A stretch of 64,000 bases of DNA from JAVBMB01 sp031552995 (GTDB lineage: Bacteria; Bacillota; Clostridia; Oscillospirales; Butyricicoccaceae), in contig JAVBMB010000048.1 in NCBI GenBank assembly GCA_031552995.1, forward strand, positions 21,321-85,320. Reading direction: 5' to 3'. A program made the position numbers and the translations under genes. Shown here piece by piece: positions 41,613-51,600 of the stretch (positions are counted from its first letter, which is position 1; every line of letters begins with the position of its first letter). The notes under the pieces are model-generated. The model had not been told where the DNA came from, did not search any database, and saw only the letters and a program-made list of their open reading frames with translations.

Positions 41613-43514
41613 TTACACGAACTCGACAAGCCCGCACGCGGCAAGCAGCCCGATAAACTGCGCGACAAGCGGCGTGGCAAGATGCATATCAAGCGCGGTC
41701 AGCGCCACGACGTCGCCCACCGTGCGGCGGCCGTCAATATAGTACTGCGCTACGGCCTCAAATGTGTGCATGTTCTTCGGCCCGTCCTTGCACGCGGCTT
41801 TATATTGTTCGTACAGCTCGGTTTGTCCGGAGACCCGCGCCGAATGGTCAAGCTCCTGCACCGGCATCTGATACAGTCTGCGCGGCACGCGCATATCTGA
41901 CGAAACAGGCTTTTCGGCAGAAGCCGGGCAAAAAGCCGCAAGCAGGCTGTCTATCCTGCGGCACTCGTCCGCGATAATCGCGTCGGTACCGGGCAAAAAG
42001 CGCGCGATATCGCGCACGGCGGCGCGATGCGCCTCGGTGATGTGCCAGTACGCCGCGTCGGCGAGGTCCTTAGCCAGTTTTCCGCTCTCGATACTTGCCC
42101 CCAGCGCATTCAGCTCGTCCGCCAAACGAAGACGCCCGCGGGAGAGAAGCTGCGGCAAATCGCCCTCCCTAAGCCCGGCAAGCTGCATGGCAAACAGCGC
42201 AGCCGTACCGGCCGAGCAGGCCAGAACTTCGGGGCAAAGGCGGTCGACAGTGTCGCCGCTTGTGTGATAATACGGGTCGGGCCACTGCCCCAGCATGGTG
42301 CAGGGCACGCCGACCGTCGGGTCGCTGAGGATATAGTGGTCGCTGCCGGGCGCAAAGTCAGCCACGGCGATATTCTTCATCGTGATGTCGAGCACCTCGC
42401 CCAAAAAGTCCAGCCTTATGCTTGATGCCGCCTCAAGCGCCAGCATGGCGGCATACTCGGTAAACGACGCTGCGGCGCGCGGCAGCGACGAAAGCGTCAG
42501 CGGGCCGTAGCCCTCCGCCTGTTTTGCGCCGACCATGTCGAGGTTTATCGCGGCCATGGTATTCTCTATGCGCCCGGCGTTGCCGGCGACGTACTCGACA
42601 GTGCCGGACATCTCGGGAATCAGCAGAATCCGCACGCCGCGCTCAAGCGTGATATCACCGTTCTCGCTTGCAGCCTTCAATGCGGCAAGGGCTTCGATGG
42701 CGGCGGCGACGCCGCTGGCGTTGTCGTTTGCCGATGCGTTCGGGTGGCACAAATGCGCCGCGATAAGTATCTCCTGCTCGCTTTTACCGGGCAAAAAGGC
42801 CGACACGCCGTTAAGCTCTCCGTCGTAGCGGCTGGATGCTATGTACCCGCGGGCGATGGCTTTTTCGCCCCGTTCACGTTTTTCCACAAGGAACTCGGCC
42901 AGCCTTTTGCCGACGCACGGCGCCAGCGCAAAGGCATAGTAGGTCAGCTCTTCCGGCTCCTCCTTCCACCAGAACGATGTGTAGCGGATGACATCCTGTT
43001 GCTTGTCGGGGTGCAGCACATAGTCGGTGATGATGCCGGCGGCGCCGCGTTTTTCCACAGCCCATGTGAAGTTCTGATAGTTCTCGCGCACAAAGACCAG
43101 CTTGTTTTTCAGGTCAAGCCCGTCATAATCGTTGATGTCGCTGCTCTTGTCCAGATATACAAGCTCAAGCCCGTGCGGCGCAAAATCGCACGCTATACTG
43201 CGCGGCAATATAGACATTGGCTCGGTGAAAAAGTTCGCAATCTCGCCAAAGCCTTCGACCATGCAGTTGCCCGCGGTAATATCCCACTCGCGCAGTATGC
43301 GCGTTGTATTTGTGCGCGCCTTGCCGTCGGCAGGCCAGCTAAGCAGCTCGGCCTCGATGCCGAGGTCCTGAATTATCTTGATGACATGCTTCGCCGCGCG
43401 GCGGAAATCGGCCGATGCCTGGATGCGGTGGAAGCGCGAGACCTGCTCGGCGATGTCCAGCGCGCGCGCGCCGTCAATTGCGCCTTTTACGGCGGCTATC
43501 TCTTTTTGAGTCAT
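41613..43514 (-). CDS. M28-type aminopeptidase with PA insert and C-terminal domain
   Basis: A 633-residue peptidase. Zinc-site residues appear at His254/His257 with Asp264 (AAHLCHPNASANDNASG) and the catalytic glutamate in LIPEMSGT. A PA-like insert (about residues 100-215) precedes the catalytic domain, and about 150 residues with a winged-helix look follow it (ending VAQFIGLLAACGLVEFV). The plan is like DUF4910/M28 proteins. No signal peptide is seen, so it should be cytoplasmic. It is packed between Nudix and creatininase genes, one base after the latter, and faces the transporter operon. A role in cutting imported peptides or amides is inference. Confidence 0.82.
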   Translation of the reverse strand: MTQKEIAAVKGAIDGARALDIAEQVSRFHRIQASADFRRAAKHVIKIIQDLGIEAELLSWPADGKARTNTTRILREWDITAGNCMVEGFGEIANFFTEPMSILPRSIACDFAPHGLELVYLDKSSDINDYDGLDLKNKLVFVRENYQNFTWAVEKRGAAGIITDYVLHPDKQQDVIRYTSFWWKEEPEELTYYAFALAPCVGKRLAEFLVEKRERGEKAIARGYIASSRYDGELNGVSAFLPGKSEQEILIAAHLCHPNASANDNASGVAAAIEALAALKAASENGDITLERGVRILLIPEMSGTVEYVAGNAGRIENTMAAINLDMVGAKQAEGYGPLTLSSLPRAAASFTEYAAMLALEAASSIRLDFLGEVLDITMKNIAVADFAPGSDHYILSDPTVGVPCTMLGQWPDPYYHTSGDTVDRLCPEVLACSAGTAALFAMQLAGLREGDLPQLLSRGRLRLADELNALGASIESGKLAKDLADAAYWHITEAHRAAVRDIARFLPGTDAIIADECRRIDSLLAAFCPASAEKPVSSDMRVPRRLYQMPVQELDHSARVSGQTELYEQYKAACKDGPKNMHTFEAVAQYYIDGRRTVGDVVALTALDMHLATPLVAQFIGLLAACGLVEFV

Positions 43515-43515
43515 G

Positions 43516-44289
43516 TCACACCCCTTGGTTCCACAGGTCGTCGCGGCACAGTATATCGGCGAGTGACTGCGTCATGCGCTCGACGATTTTCTCTCCCTTT
43601 TCTTTACTGGCGGCGTTCGAGTTGCCCATGACGCCGTTATCCGTCATATGCTCCATGCGGTGGAATGTATGTATGACGCCGTCGTCCTCAAGGTCGGTGC
43701 CGTAGCTGCTGTTTCCGCTTGTCTGCTTGTATATCGGGTCTACGAGGTCCTCGTTTATCGCCAGCATCAGCGATGTCTCGCCCTCGCAGGCGTGAATCAT
43801 GCCGCTTTGCGTCTCAAGCACCCGGGCGGTATACGCTCCGCTGCCTGCCCAGTAGCCCATATACCAGACTGGGAAGCCGAGAGCCTCGTTTATCATAACC
43901 TGCGCGACGCCGATAGGGTCTTTGTTGCCTCCGTGGCCGTTTATAAGCGCGATTTTCTTAAACCCGTGCGCCGCGATGCACTTGCACTGCTCAAGCAGCG
44001 CGTCGAGGAATGTGTGCGGAGTCAGCGTCATCGAGCCGGGGAAGCTCATGTGGTGCGTCGAGTTGGCGACGGCGAATGTCGGCGCGACGACGGCGGGAAA
44101 GCCGCGTTTTTTAAGTTCGGCGGCGGCGCGTTCGCACATGGCGGTTGCCAAAATGGCGTCGCAGCCGGTCGGCAGATGAGGGCCGTGCTGCTCGGTAGAG
44201 CCGACGGGCAGAAGAACAATCGCCTGGTCGGCGGATAGCTGTTTGATTTCAGGCCATGTCAAATTGTCCCAGCGCAGATAGTTTTTCAT
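43516..44289 (-). CDS. creatininase-family amidohydrolase
   Basis: A 257-residue creatininase-family protein. Metal ligands are in STEQHGPHLPTGCD (Glu33, His35, Asp44), the NGHGGN loop is at 117-122 and HACEGETS (His166, Glu169 and Glu171) follows. Family members open cyclic amides such as creatinine, or deformylate or hydrolyse other ring compounds. It is the first gene of a three-gene operon with the M28 and Nudix genes. An AGGAGGATCG ribosome site lies upstream. Confidence 0.9.
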   Translation of the reverse strand: MKNYLRWDNLTWPEIKQLSADQAIVLLPVGSTEQHGPHLPTGCDAILATAMCERAAAELKKRGFPAVVAPTFAVANSTHHMSFPGSMTLTPHTFLDALLEQCKCIAAHGFKKIALINGHGGNKDPIGVAQVMINEALGFPVWYMGYWAGSGAYTARVLETQSGMIHACEGETSLMLAINEDLVDPIYKQTSGNSSYGTDLEDDGVIHTFHRMEHMTDNGVMGNSNAASKEKGEKIVERMTQSLADILCRDDLWNQGV

Positions 44290-44360
44290 AAACGATCCTC
44301 CTGTGTATATGTTTTTTGAAATGCCGCATTGTGGTGACGCGCCGAGCCGGCGCTAAACCC

Positions 44361-44389
44361 ATTGTAATACAAACCTCACATAATGCCAA
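44361..44389 (-). promoter_or_regulatory. candidate promoter of the creatininase operon
   Basis: Minus-strand TTGGCA (44384-44389) and TACAAT (44361-44366), spacer 17. The leader to ATG 44289 is about 65 bases. Confidence 0.6.
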
Positions 44390-44414
44390 CTGCTTTTTAT
44401 CGGGAACGCGGCGC

Positions 44415-44447
44415 AAAAAACATCCGCGGCGCTTTTGGCCGCGGATG
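44415..44447 (-). terminator. intrinsic terminator of the pyrimidine operon
   Basis: On the minus strand a ten-base stem (44438-44447 with 44421-44430) is followed by TTTTTTGCG. It is 24 bases after the pyrB stop. Confidence 0.88.
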
Positions 44448-44470
44448 AGGGTGTTTTTGCGGATTCCGGC

Positions 44471-45529
44471 TTATTGTTTAACCGGCGCTTCGCAGTAATA
44501 GCAGCGCAGCTCGCCGTCTTGCCCGGTGAACGATTCGATAACCCCGCGTTCCAGATGGGTGATGCAGCGCGGGTTTTTGCAAACATGGTCGTGCCGCAGC
44601 GGCGGCGCGGCGCGCTCGGGATATCTGCCCTGCAGCACGGCAAGCAGAAGCGCCATGCGGGCGTATTTGCCGTTTTGCACCTGACGGAAGTATGCGGCGC
44701 GGACGTCGCTGTCAACATCTGTCGATATCTCGTTTACGCGCGGCAGAGGATGCATGACTATCATGTCCCGCGGCGCGCGGCGCATTTTTTCGGCCGTAAG
44801 GATATAACTGTCGCGCAGGCGCTCGAACTCGCGCGGGTCGTCAAACCGCTCGCCCTGGACGCGCGTCATGTACAGCATGTCCAGCCCGGGAAGAGCTTCG
44901 TCAAGGTCGGTCGTTTCGCTCCACGCCATCGAGGCCAGCGCGCCGCCGCGTATATGCTCCGGCAGCGCCAGCTCTTTTGGCGAGACAAGCACGAGCTTGA
45001 CACCGCTGTAAAGACGCAGAGCGTTTATAAGCGAGTGAACCGTGCGGCCGTATTTCAGGTCGCCGCACAGCCCGATAGTCAGGCCGTCCACCTTGCCTTT
45101 TTCACGCCGCAGCGTCAGCAGGTCGCCCAGTGTCTGCGTCGGGTGGCAGTGCCCGCCGTCGCCGGCATTTATCACCGGCACACCGGCGGCCGGGGCGGCA
45201 AGCGTGGCGGCGCCCTCCCTCGGGTGGCGCATGGCGATGATATCGCTGTAGCAGCCGACTGTACGCACCGTGTCGCGCAGGCTTTCGCCTTTAGTTGTCG
45301 AGCTTGATGCGCTGTCGCTGAACCCAAGCGTACCGCCGCCCAGGCTCAGCATCGCCGATTCAAAGCTGAGGCGGGTACGGGTCGACGGCTCGAAAAACAG
45401 CGTGGCGAGAATCTTCCCTTCGGCGCTTTTTGAAAAATCACCCGGCCGGTCAATTATGCCTTCGGCCAGCGCCAGCAGGTCTTCGAGCTCGCTCAGCTCG
45501 AAATCGATGATATCTATCAGGCTTCTCAT
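44471..45529 (-). CDS. pyrB: aspartate carbamoyltransferase with PyrI-like zinc tail
   Basis: 352 residues: a normal ATCase catalytic chain (carbamoyl-phosphate loop STRTR at 49-53, the HPLPRVNEI segment) followed by about 40 extra residues. The tail has a zinc knuckle, Cys317-x4-Cys322 and Cys343-x2-Cys346 (VCKNPRCITH, RCYYCEAP), matching the zinc domain of the regulatory chain PyrI, without its nucleotide-binding domain. ATG 45529 gives the family start; longer readings overlap pyrE. It carries out the first committed step of pyrimidine synthesis. Feedback by CTP through PyrI should be absent unless a separate pyrI exists. Confidence 0.93.
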   Translation of the reverse strand: MRSLIDIIDFELSELEDLLALAEGIIDRPGDFSKSAEGKILATLFFEPSTRTRLSFESAMLSLGGGTLGFSDSASSSTTKGESLRDTVRTVGCYSDIIAMRHPREGAATLAAPAAGVPVINAGDGGHCHPTQTLGDLLTLRREKGKVDGLTIGLCGDLKYGRTVHSLINALRLYSGVKLVLVSPKELALPEHIRGGALASMAWSETTDLDEALPGLDMLYMTRVQGERFDDPREFERLRDSYILTAEKMRRAPRDMIVMHPLPRVNEISTDVDSDVRAAYFRQVQNGKYARMALLLAVLQGRYPERAAPPLRHDHVCKNPRCITHLERGVIESFTGQDGELRCYYCEAPVKQ

Positions 45530-45560
45530 ATGCCGTATCTCTTTTCCTGTGCAGATTTTG

Positions 45561-46199
45561 TTACGCCATCCAGCTCTCGTCCGAGGGGTTGCCGCGGAAA
45601 GCGAGCAGTCGCGGCACATCGTCTTGCGTGATGTATCCAAGCTCGGCGGCGACATCGACAAGCGTGTCAAAGTCGGTCACGCTTGTGTTCTCCACGTTCG
45701 CTGCCGCAAGCTTGTCCGCTGCCTTCTTCATGCCGTAGGTGAATATGCTGACGATTCCCAGCACGCGCGCCCCGGCGTCGCGCAGCGCGTCGACGACCTC
45801 GATGACGCTGCCGCCGGTTGAGATGAGATCCTCTATGACGACGACCTTCGCCCCCGGCTCAAGCCGTCCCTCTATCTGGTTTGTGCGGCCGTGGTCCTTT
45901 GCCGTGCCGCGCACATAGCCCATAGGCATGTCAAGGATATACCCGGCGATGGCGGCGTGGCCGATGCCGGCGGTCGATGTGCCCATCAGCGCCTCGGCGT
46001 CCGGGTACTTGCGCCTGACGGTGTCGGCTATGGCCTGCTCCAGGCGGCGGCGCGCCTCGGGAGCGGAAAGGATAAGGCGGTTGTCGCAGTATATCGGGCT
46101 TTTTATGCCGCTGGCCCATGTAAACGGCTGCTGCGGGCGAAGAAAAACCGCGCCGATATCAAGCAGGTCGCGAGCTGTTTGTCTTTTTGTTTCGCTCAT
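45561..46199 (-). CDS. pyrE: orotate phosphoribosyltransferase
   Basis: A 212-residue OPRTase, making OMP from orotate and PRPP. The PRPP-binding motif is VVVIEDLISTGGSVIEV at about residues 119-135, and the flexible-loop lysine lies in GTAKDHGRTNQIEG. It follows pyrF by 38 bases and precedes pyrB by 31. Size and motifs are those of the bacterial enzyme. Confidence 0.94.
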   Translation of the reverse strand: MSETKRQTARDLLDIGAVFLRPQQPFTWASGIKSPIYCDNRLILSAPEARRRLEQAIADTVRRKYPDAEALMGTSTAGIGHAAIAGYILDMPMGYVRGTAKDHGRTNQIEGRLEPGAKVVVIEDLISTGGSVIEVVDALRDAGARVLGIVSIFTYGMKKAADKLAAANVENTSVTDFDTLVDVAAELGYITQDDVPRLLAFRGNPSDESWMA

Positions 46200-46237
46200 A
46201 TTGTCCTCCGTATTTTACGCCGCGGCGCGGCTGTTTA

Positions 46238-46936
46238 TTAGTCCGCGAACTGCTCGCGGCAGTATTGCCACACGGCAAGAGGGTCTGCCGCGCCGGTTAT
46301 CGGGCGGCCGACAACAATATAGTCCGCTCCAAGCCGCTTTGCCATAGCGGGCGTCGTCACGCGCGCCTGGTCTCCAAGCGTCTTGTCATCCAGCCGGATG
46401 CCCGGCGTGACGGTGAGGAAGCTGTCGCCGCATGCCGCGTGGACTTTACCGGTCTCGAGCGGGGAACAGACGACACCGTCAAGGCCGCAGTTTGCGGCAT
46501 TTTTGGCGTAGGATATAACGGTCTCATCCATCGGGGAGGATATAAGCAGCTCGTCGCGCAGCATCGCGTCGTTTGTCGACGTCAGCTGCGTCACGGCTAT
46601 CAGCAGCGGCCTTGTGCCGTCGGGGCGCGTCAGCCCCTCGACGGCGGCGCGCATCATGGCGCTGCCGCCGGCGGCGTGCAGGTTGCAGATGTCGACGCCG
46701 AGGTCGCGCAGCGACGCCATGCCGCCTTTGACGGTGTTCGGAATATCGTGCAGCTTGAGGTCGAGAAACAGGCGGAAGCCCATCGCCTTTATCCGGCGGA
46801 CAATGTCAGGCCCGGCGGCGTAAAACAGCTCCATCCCAACCTTGACATAGGGACTGTGTCCTTCGAACAGACGCAAAAAATCAAGCGAAGCCGCAGCCGA
46901 GGGGAAATCGAGCGCGATTATAACATCCTTACCCAT
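46238..46936 (-). CDS. pyrF: orotidine 5'-phosphate decarboxylase
   Basis: A 232-residue OMP decarboxylase that yields UMP. The catalytic DxKxxD array is FLDLKLHDIPNTV at about residues 56-68. Phosphate-gripping residues are in YIVVGRPITGAADP near the end. Length fits group I bacterial enzymes. It follows pyrD by 39 bases. Confidence 0.95.
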   Translation of the reverse strand: MGKDVIIALDFPSAAASLDFLRLFEGHSPYVKVGMELFYAAGPDIVRRIKAMGFRLFLDLKLHDIPNTVKGGMASLRDLGVDICNLHAAGGSAMMRAAVEGLTRPDGTRPLLIAVTQLTSTNDAMLRDELLISSPMDETVISYAKNAANCGLDGVVCSPLETGKVHAACGDSFLTVTPGIRLDDKTLGDQARVTTPAMAKRLGADYIVVGRPITGAADPLAVWQYCREQFAD

Positions 46937-46975
46937 GATTGCATCACCTCATATATATTTTTCGTTGTATCGGCT

Positions 46976-47887
46976 TCAAAGCGCCGCGCCTATGATATCG
47001 CGCAGCCGCGATATGCCGAGCTTTTTCATCACGCCGGGCAGAGCCTCGATGATATCGCGGCAGATGAAGGGGTTGCGCAGGTTTTCGGCCCCGATCTGCA
47101 CGGCGGTCGCCCCGGCCATCATCATCTCAATGACATCCTCGGCCCGCGCCACGCCGCCCATACCGATTATCGGCAGGCCGGTCGCCCCGGCGACCTGATA
47201 TACCATCCGCAGCGCCACAGGGAATATCGCCGGGCCGGAAAACCCGCCCATCGTATTCGCCAGCACCGGGCGGCGTGTCTTGATGTCGACCCTCATGCCG
47301 AGCAGTGTGTTTATCAGGCTTATGCCGTCGGCGCCGCCTTCCTTGACGGCCTGCGCAATCTCTGTTATGTCGGTGACATTCGGGCTCAGCTTGACGAACA
47401 CCGGCTTTGTCGTCACCGCCTTGACGGCGCGTGTAACCTCGCGCGCCATGCCGGGAGACGTGCCGAAGCTCATCCCGCCGCCGTGAACATTCGGGCAGCT
47501 GATGTTGACCTCCAGTATGCCTACATTCGGGCAGGCATCCAGCTTTTGACAGCACTCGGCGTATTCGTCTGTCGAAAAGCCGCTGACATTGGCGATGACC
47601 GGCTTGCGGAATCTTTCGGCAAGCCGCGGCAGCTCGTCCGATATGACGGCGTCGACGCCGGGGTTTTGCAGCCCGACGGCGTTTATCATCCCGCTTGTGC
47701 ACTCGGCAATGCGCGGAGTCGGGTTGCCGAAGCGCGGTTCGCGCGTCGTACCCTTAAACGAAAAGCTGCCCAATATATTGATGTCATAGTATTCGCTGTG
47801 CTCGGCGCCGAAGCCGAAGGCCCCGCTTGCCGCCATGACAGGGTTTGTCAGCTCAAGGCCGCACAGGCTGACGGTCATATCGCTCAT
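46976..47887 (-). CDS. pyrD: dihydroorotate dehydrogenase, class 1B catalytic subunit
   Basis: A 303-residue FMN enzyme, PyrDB type, which uses NAD through PyrK. The catalytic base is the cysteine in VNISCPNVHGGGMSFG. The FMN phosphate site is near GMGGVARAEDVIEM. The ATG at 47887 overlaps the PyrK stop by one base (TGATG); the longer frame starting at 48169 would lie inside pyrK and is rejected. Confidence 0.95.
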   Translation of the reverse strand: MSDMTVSLCGLELTNPVMAASGAFGFGAEHSEYYDINILGSFSFKGTTREPRFGNPTPRIAECTSGMINAVGLQNPGVDAVISDELPRLAERFRKPVIANVSGFSTDEYAECCQKLDACPNVGILEVNISCPNVHGGGMSFGTSPGMAREVTRAVKAVTTKPVFVKLSPNVTDITEIAQAVKEGGADGISLINTLLGMRVDIKTRRPVLANTMGGFSGPAIFPVALRMVYQVAGATGLPIIGMGGVARAEDVIEMMMAGATAVQIGAENLRNPFICRDIIEALPGVMKKLGISRLRDIIGAAL

Positions 47888-48633
47888 CACAGGCCCTCCC
47901 ATACGATGTCGTCGCGGCTTAGCACCGGGCCGTCCTTGCATATCCGCTTCGCGCCGCTGTTTGTGCGGCAGGTGCAGCCCATGCACGCGCCGAATCCGCA
48001 CGCCATGCGCTGCTCGAAGCTGTACTGCCCGCCGGTTTCGGTTGCCAGATACACCGCTTTCAGCATCGGCAGCGGGCCGCATGCGTAGATATAGTCGAAC
48101 CCGCCGCCGCGCATCAGCCCGGCGTCCGTTACAAAGCCCTTTGTGCCGCGGCTGCCGTCTATCGTACATACCTCAATCTCGCCGTACTTTGAAAACTCGT
48201 CGGTATAGAACACCTCGTCTTCGCTCCCCCACCCAAGCACCGCCTTCGGCGCAAGGCCGGACTCGCGCAGGCGGCGCATCAGCCACAGCATCGGCGGGGT
48301 GCCGACACCGCCGCCGACAAGCAGCGGACGCCTGATGCCGCCCGGCGCCGAAAAGCCGTTGCCCAGAGGGCCCAGCAGCTCAAGCGCCGCGCCGGGCGCT
48401 GTGCCGCTCAGCGCCTCGGTACCTAATCCGACGGCTTTGTAGACAAGCGTCAGGCCGCTGCCGCTTCTCTCGCATATCGATATCGGCCGCCGCAGGTAAA
48501 ACCCCGGCACGGCGATATTGACGAATTGCCCCGGCGTGTCATAGCCGCTTGTGTCGCCGGCAAGCGTCATCTCGTACACCTGCTTTGCAAGCGCGCGGTT
48601 GGAAATAACCTTGAACTGCCGCACAAAAGACAT
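47887..48633 (-). CDS. pyrK: dihydroorotate dehydrogenase electron transfer subunit
   Basis: A 248-residue subunit with an N-terminal FAD-binding barrel (FYLRRPISICE), a central NAD-binding domain (LLVGGGVGTPPMLWL) and a C-terminal 2Fe-2S site with four cysteines in CGFGACMGCTC and the later ICKDGPV. It passes electrons from PyrD to NAD. It overlaps pyrD by one base and follows carB by 28. Confidence 0.95.
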   Translation of the reverse strand: MSFVRQFKVISNRALAKQVYEMTLAGDTSGYDTPGQFVNIAVPGFYLRRPISICERSGSGLTLVYKAVGLGTEALSGTAPGAALELLGPLGNGFSAPGGIRRPLLVGGGVGTPPMLWLMRRLRESGLAPKAVLGWGSEDEVFYTDEFSKYGEIEVCTIDGSRGTKGFVTDAGLMRGGGFDYIYACGPLPMLKAVYLATETGGQYSFEQRMACGFGACMGCTCRTNSGAKRICKDGPVLSRDDIVWEGL

Positions 48634-48661
48634 GGCTCGCCCTCCCTCAGGCTTTGGTTTT

Positions 48662-51600
48662 TTATTCGGAATCTATCGTCGAAATCATCAGTGTGATCTC
48701 CTCAAGAACCTCCAGCAGCGCGCGGACGGTATCGAGCGCGGTGAACATCGTAATGTTGTTCTCGACAGCGCAGCAGCGGATGGCGTATCCGTCGGTCTGC
48801 TGGCCGATTTCGCCCTCGTCGCGCGTGTTGATGACATAGCTGACATACCCCTTGCGCAGGCCCTGAAGTATTTCGTCCGAGCCTTCGCTGAGCTTCTTCT
48901 TCACACGGGTGCGTATGCCGTTTTCGCGCAGGAAGCGCGCCGTGCCCTCCGTCGCCTCGATATTGAAGCCGAGACGGTAGAACCTGCGAATCAGCGGCAG
49001 CGCCTCCGGCTTATCCTTGTCGGCGATGGTGACAAGCACCGTGCCGTAATTGCTAACATTCATGCCCGAGCTTTGCAGCGCCTTGTAAAGCGCCCTTGTA
49101 AACGAGCTGTCGTAGCCTATGGCCTCGCCGGTGGATTTCATCTCGGGCGACAGATACGCGTCGATGCCGCTGAGCTTGGAGAATGAGAACGCCGGGGCCT
49201 TGACATACCACTTTTTCTTTTCGGCGGGGTAGACATCGGTCAAACCCTGCTGCTTTAGGCTTTGGCCAAGCGCGGCGTATGTGCCGATATCGGCCAGCGA
49301 AAAGCCCGACGCCTTTGATATAAACGGCACCGTGCGCGAGCTGCGCGGGTTGACCTCGATGACGAACACATTGTCCTTGCCGTCGACGATAAACTGGATG
49401 TTGTAAAGCCCGACTATGCCCAGCCCAAGGCCGAGGCGCACGGTGTAATCTATGATGGTCTTTTTCACTTCGGCGCTGACGCTGAACGTCGGGTAGACGC
49501 TTATCGAATCCCCCGAGTGCACGCCTGTGCGCTCGATATGCTCCATGATTCCGGGGATGAATACGTCTGTGCCGTCGCACACGGCGTCCACCTCAAGCTC
49601 CTTGCCCGATATATAGCGGTCGACAAGCACCGGGTTGTCGGTGTTTATCTCGACGGCGGTTTTCAGGTATGTGCGCAGCTGCTTCTCTCCGCTGACAATC
49701 TGCATGGCCCTGCCGCCCAGAACATAACTTGGCCGCACAAGCACGGGGTATCCGATTTCTCCCGCCGTGCGCACGCCGTCGTCGATATTTGTAACCGCCT
49801 TGCCTTTCGGCTGCGGTATCCCAAGCGCTTCAAGAAGCTGCTCGAAGCTGTCGCGGTTTTCGGCGCGCTCAATGGCCTCAACACCGGTGCCGATGAAGGG
49901 CACACCCATCTCGGCCAGCGGCGCTGCCAGGTTTATCGCCGTCTGGCCGCCGAGGGTAACGACGACGCCGAGCGGCTTTTCCAGCGTGACGATGTTCATC
50001 ACATCCTCAAGCGACAGCGGCTCGAAATACAGCTTGTCCGACGTCTTGTAGTCGGTCGACACAGTCTCGGGGTTGTTGTTGATGATAATCGCCTCGTACC
50101 CAGCTTTTTGGATGGCCCATACGGCGTGTACCGAGGAGTAATCGAACTCGACGCCCTGCCCGATGCGGATCGGGCCCGAGCCGAGCACGATTATCTTGCG
50201 GCGGTCGCTGACGATTGACTCGTTCTCCTCCTCATACGTCGAGTAGAAGTATGGCACATATCCGGCCATTTCACCGGCGCAGGTGTCAATGGTTTTGTAC
50301 ACCGGCATGATATTCAGCTCGCGCCGCATCAGGAATATCTCGCGTTCGGTCTTCCCCCACACCTTGCCGATATACTTGTCGGAAAAACCGCGTATCTTGG
50401 CCCCGCGCAGATATTTGGGCGACAGCGGGTTTGCGGCAAGCCGGCGTTCGTATGTGACGATATTTTGTATTTTTGTCAAAAACAGCATGTCGATTTTTGT
50501 CAGGTCATATATATTGTGCAGTTCCTCGCCCATGCGTATAAGCTGGGCGATGGCAAACAGCCGGTCGTCGCGCCCGCTTTTTATATAGTCAAGCAGCGTG
50601 TCGCGGCCGACATTTTCAAACTTCGCCGATTCGATGTGGCACACGCCGGTCTCAAGCGAGCGAATGGATTTAAGCAGGCTTTCCTCCAGCGTGCGGCCGA
50701 TGCTCATGACCTCGCCCGTAGCCTTCATCTGGGTGGACAGCTTGTTTGACGCGCTTGAGAACTTGTCAAACGGGAAACGCGCCATCTTCATGACAACATA
50801 GTCCAGCGACGGCTCGAAGCACGCCGGAAGCGACGCCAGCCGTATCTCGTCAAGAGTCAGGCCGACGGCGATTTTAGCCGACACGCTGGCTATCGGATAC
50901 CCCGATGCCTTTGACGCAAGAGCCGAGCTGCGCGACACGCGGGGGTTTACCTCGATGAGGAAGTATTCGAATGAATAGGGGTCAAGCGCGAACTGCACAT
51001 TGCACCCGCCCTCGATTTTAAGCGCGCGGATTATCTTAAGCGCGCTTGTACGCAGCATCGAATATTCGCTGGTCGACAGTGTCTGGCTGGGGGCGATGAC
51101 GATTGAATCACCGGTGTGTACGCCGACCGGGTCGAGGTTTTCCATACTGCATATCGTTATGGCGGTGTCGCGGCTGTCGCGCATCACCTCGAACTCTATC
51201 TCTTTGTACCCTTTTATGCTTTTTTCCACAAGCACCTGATGCACGGGGGACAGGCTGAGCCCGTGTTTCAGCACCTCGACAAGCTCGGCTTCGTCGTCCG
51301 CAAACCCGCCGCCCGTACCGCCAAGCGTAAACGCCGGGCGAAGAACGACGGGGTAGCCGATTTCCTTTGCGGCGGCAATGCCCTCTTCCTCGCTGTGCAC
51401 AACAAGCGACGGCAGCACAGGCTCGCCGATGCGCTGGCACATCCGCTTGAACAGCTCGCGGTCCTCTGCCTCCTCTATACTTGTAAAGCTTGTGCCCAGT
51501 ATTTCCACATGGCACTCGTCCAGTATCCCCTTTCGCGCAAGCTGCATGGCAAGGTTAAGCCCCGTCTGCCCGCCAAGGCCGGGCAGTATGGCGTCGGGGC

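Noticed and set aside
46187..48088. A 633-codon plus-strand frame
   Set aside because: Antisense to pyrF, pyrD and pyrK, which have complete motifs; the frame has no family features.
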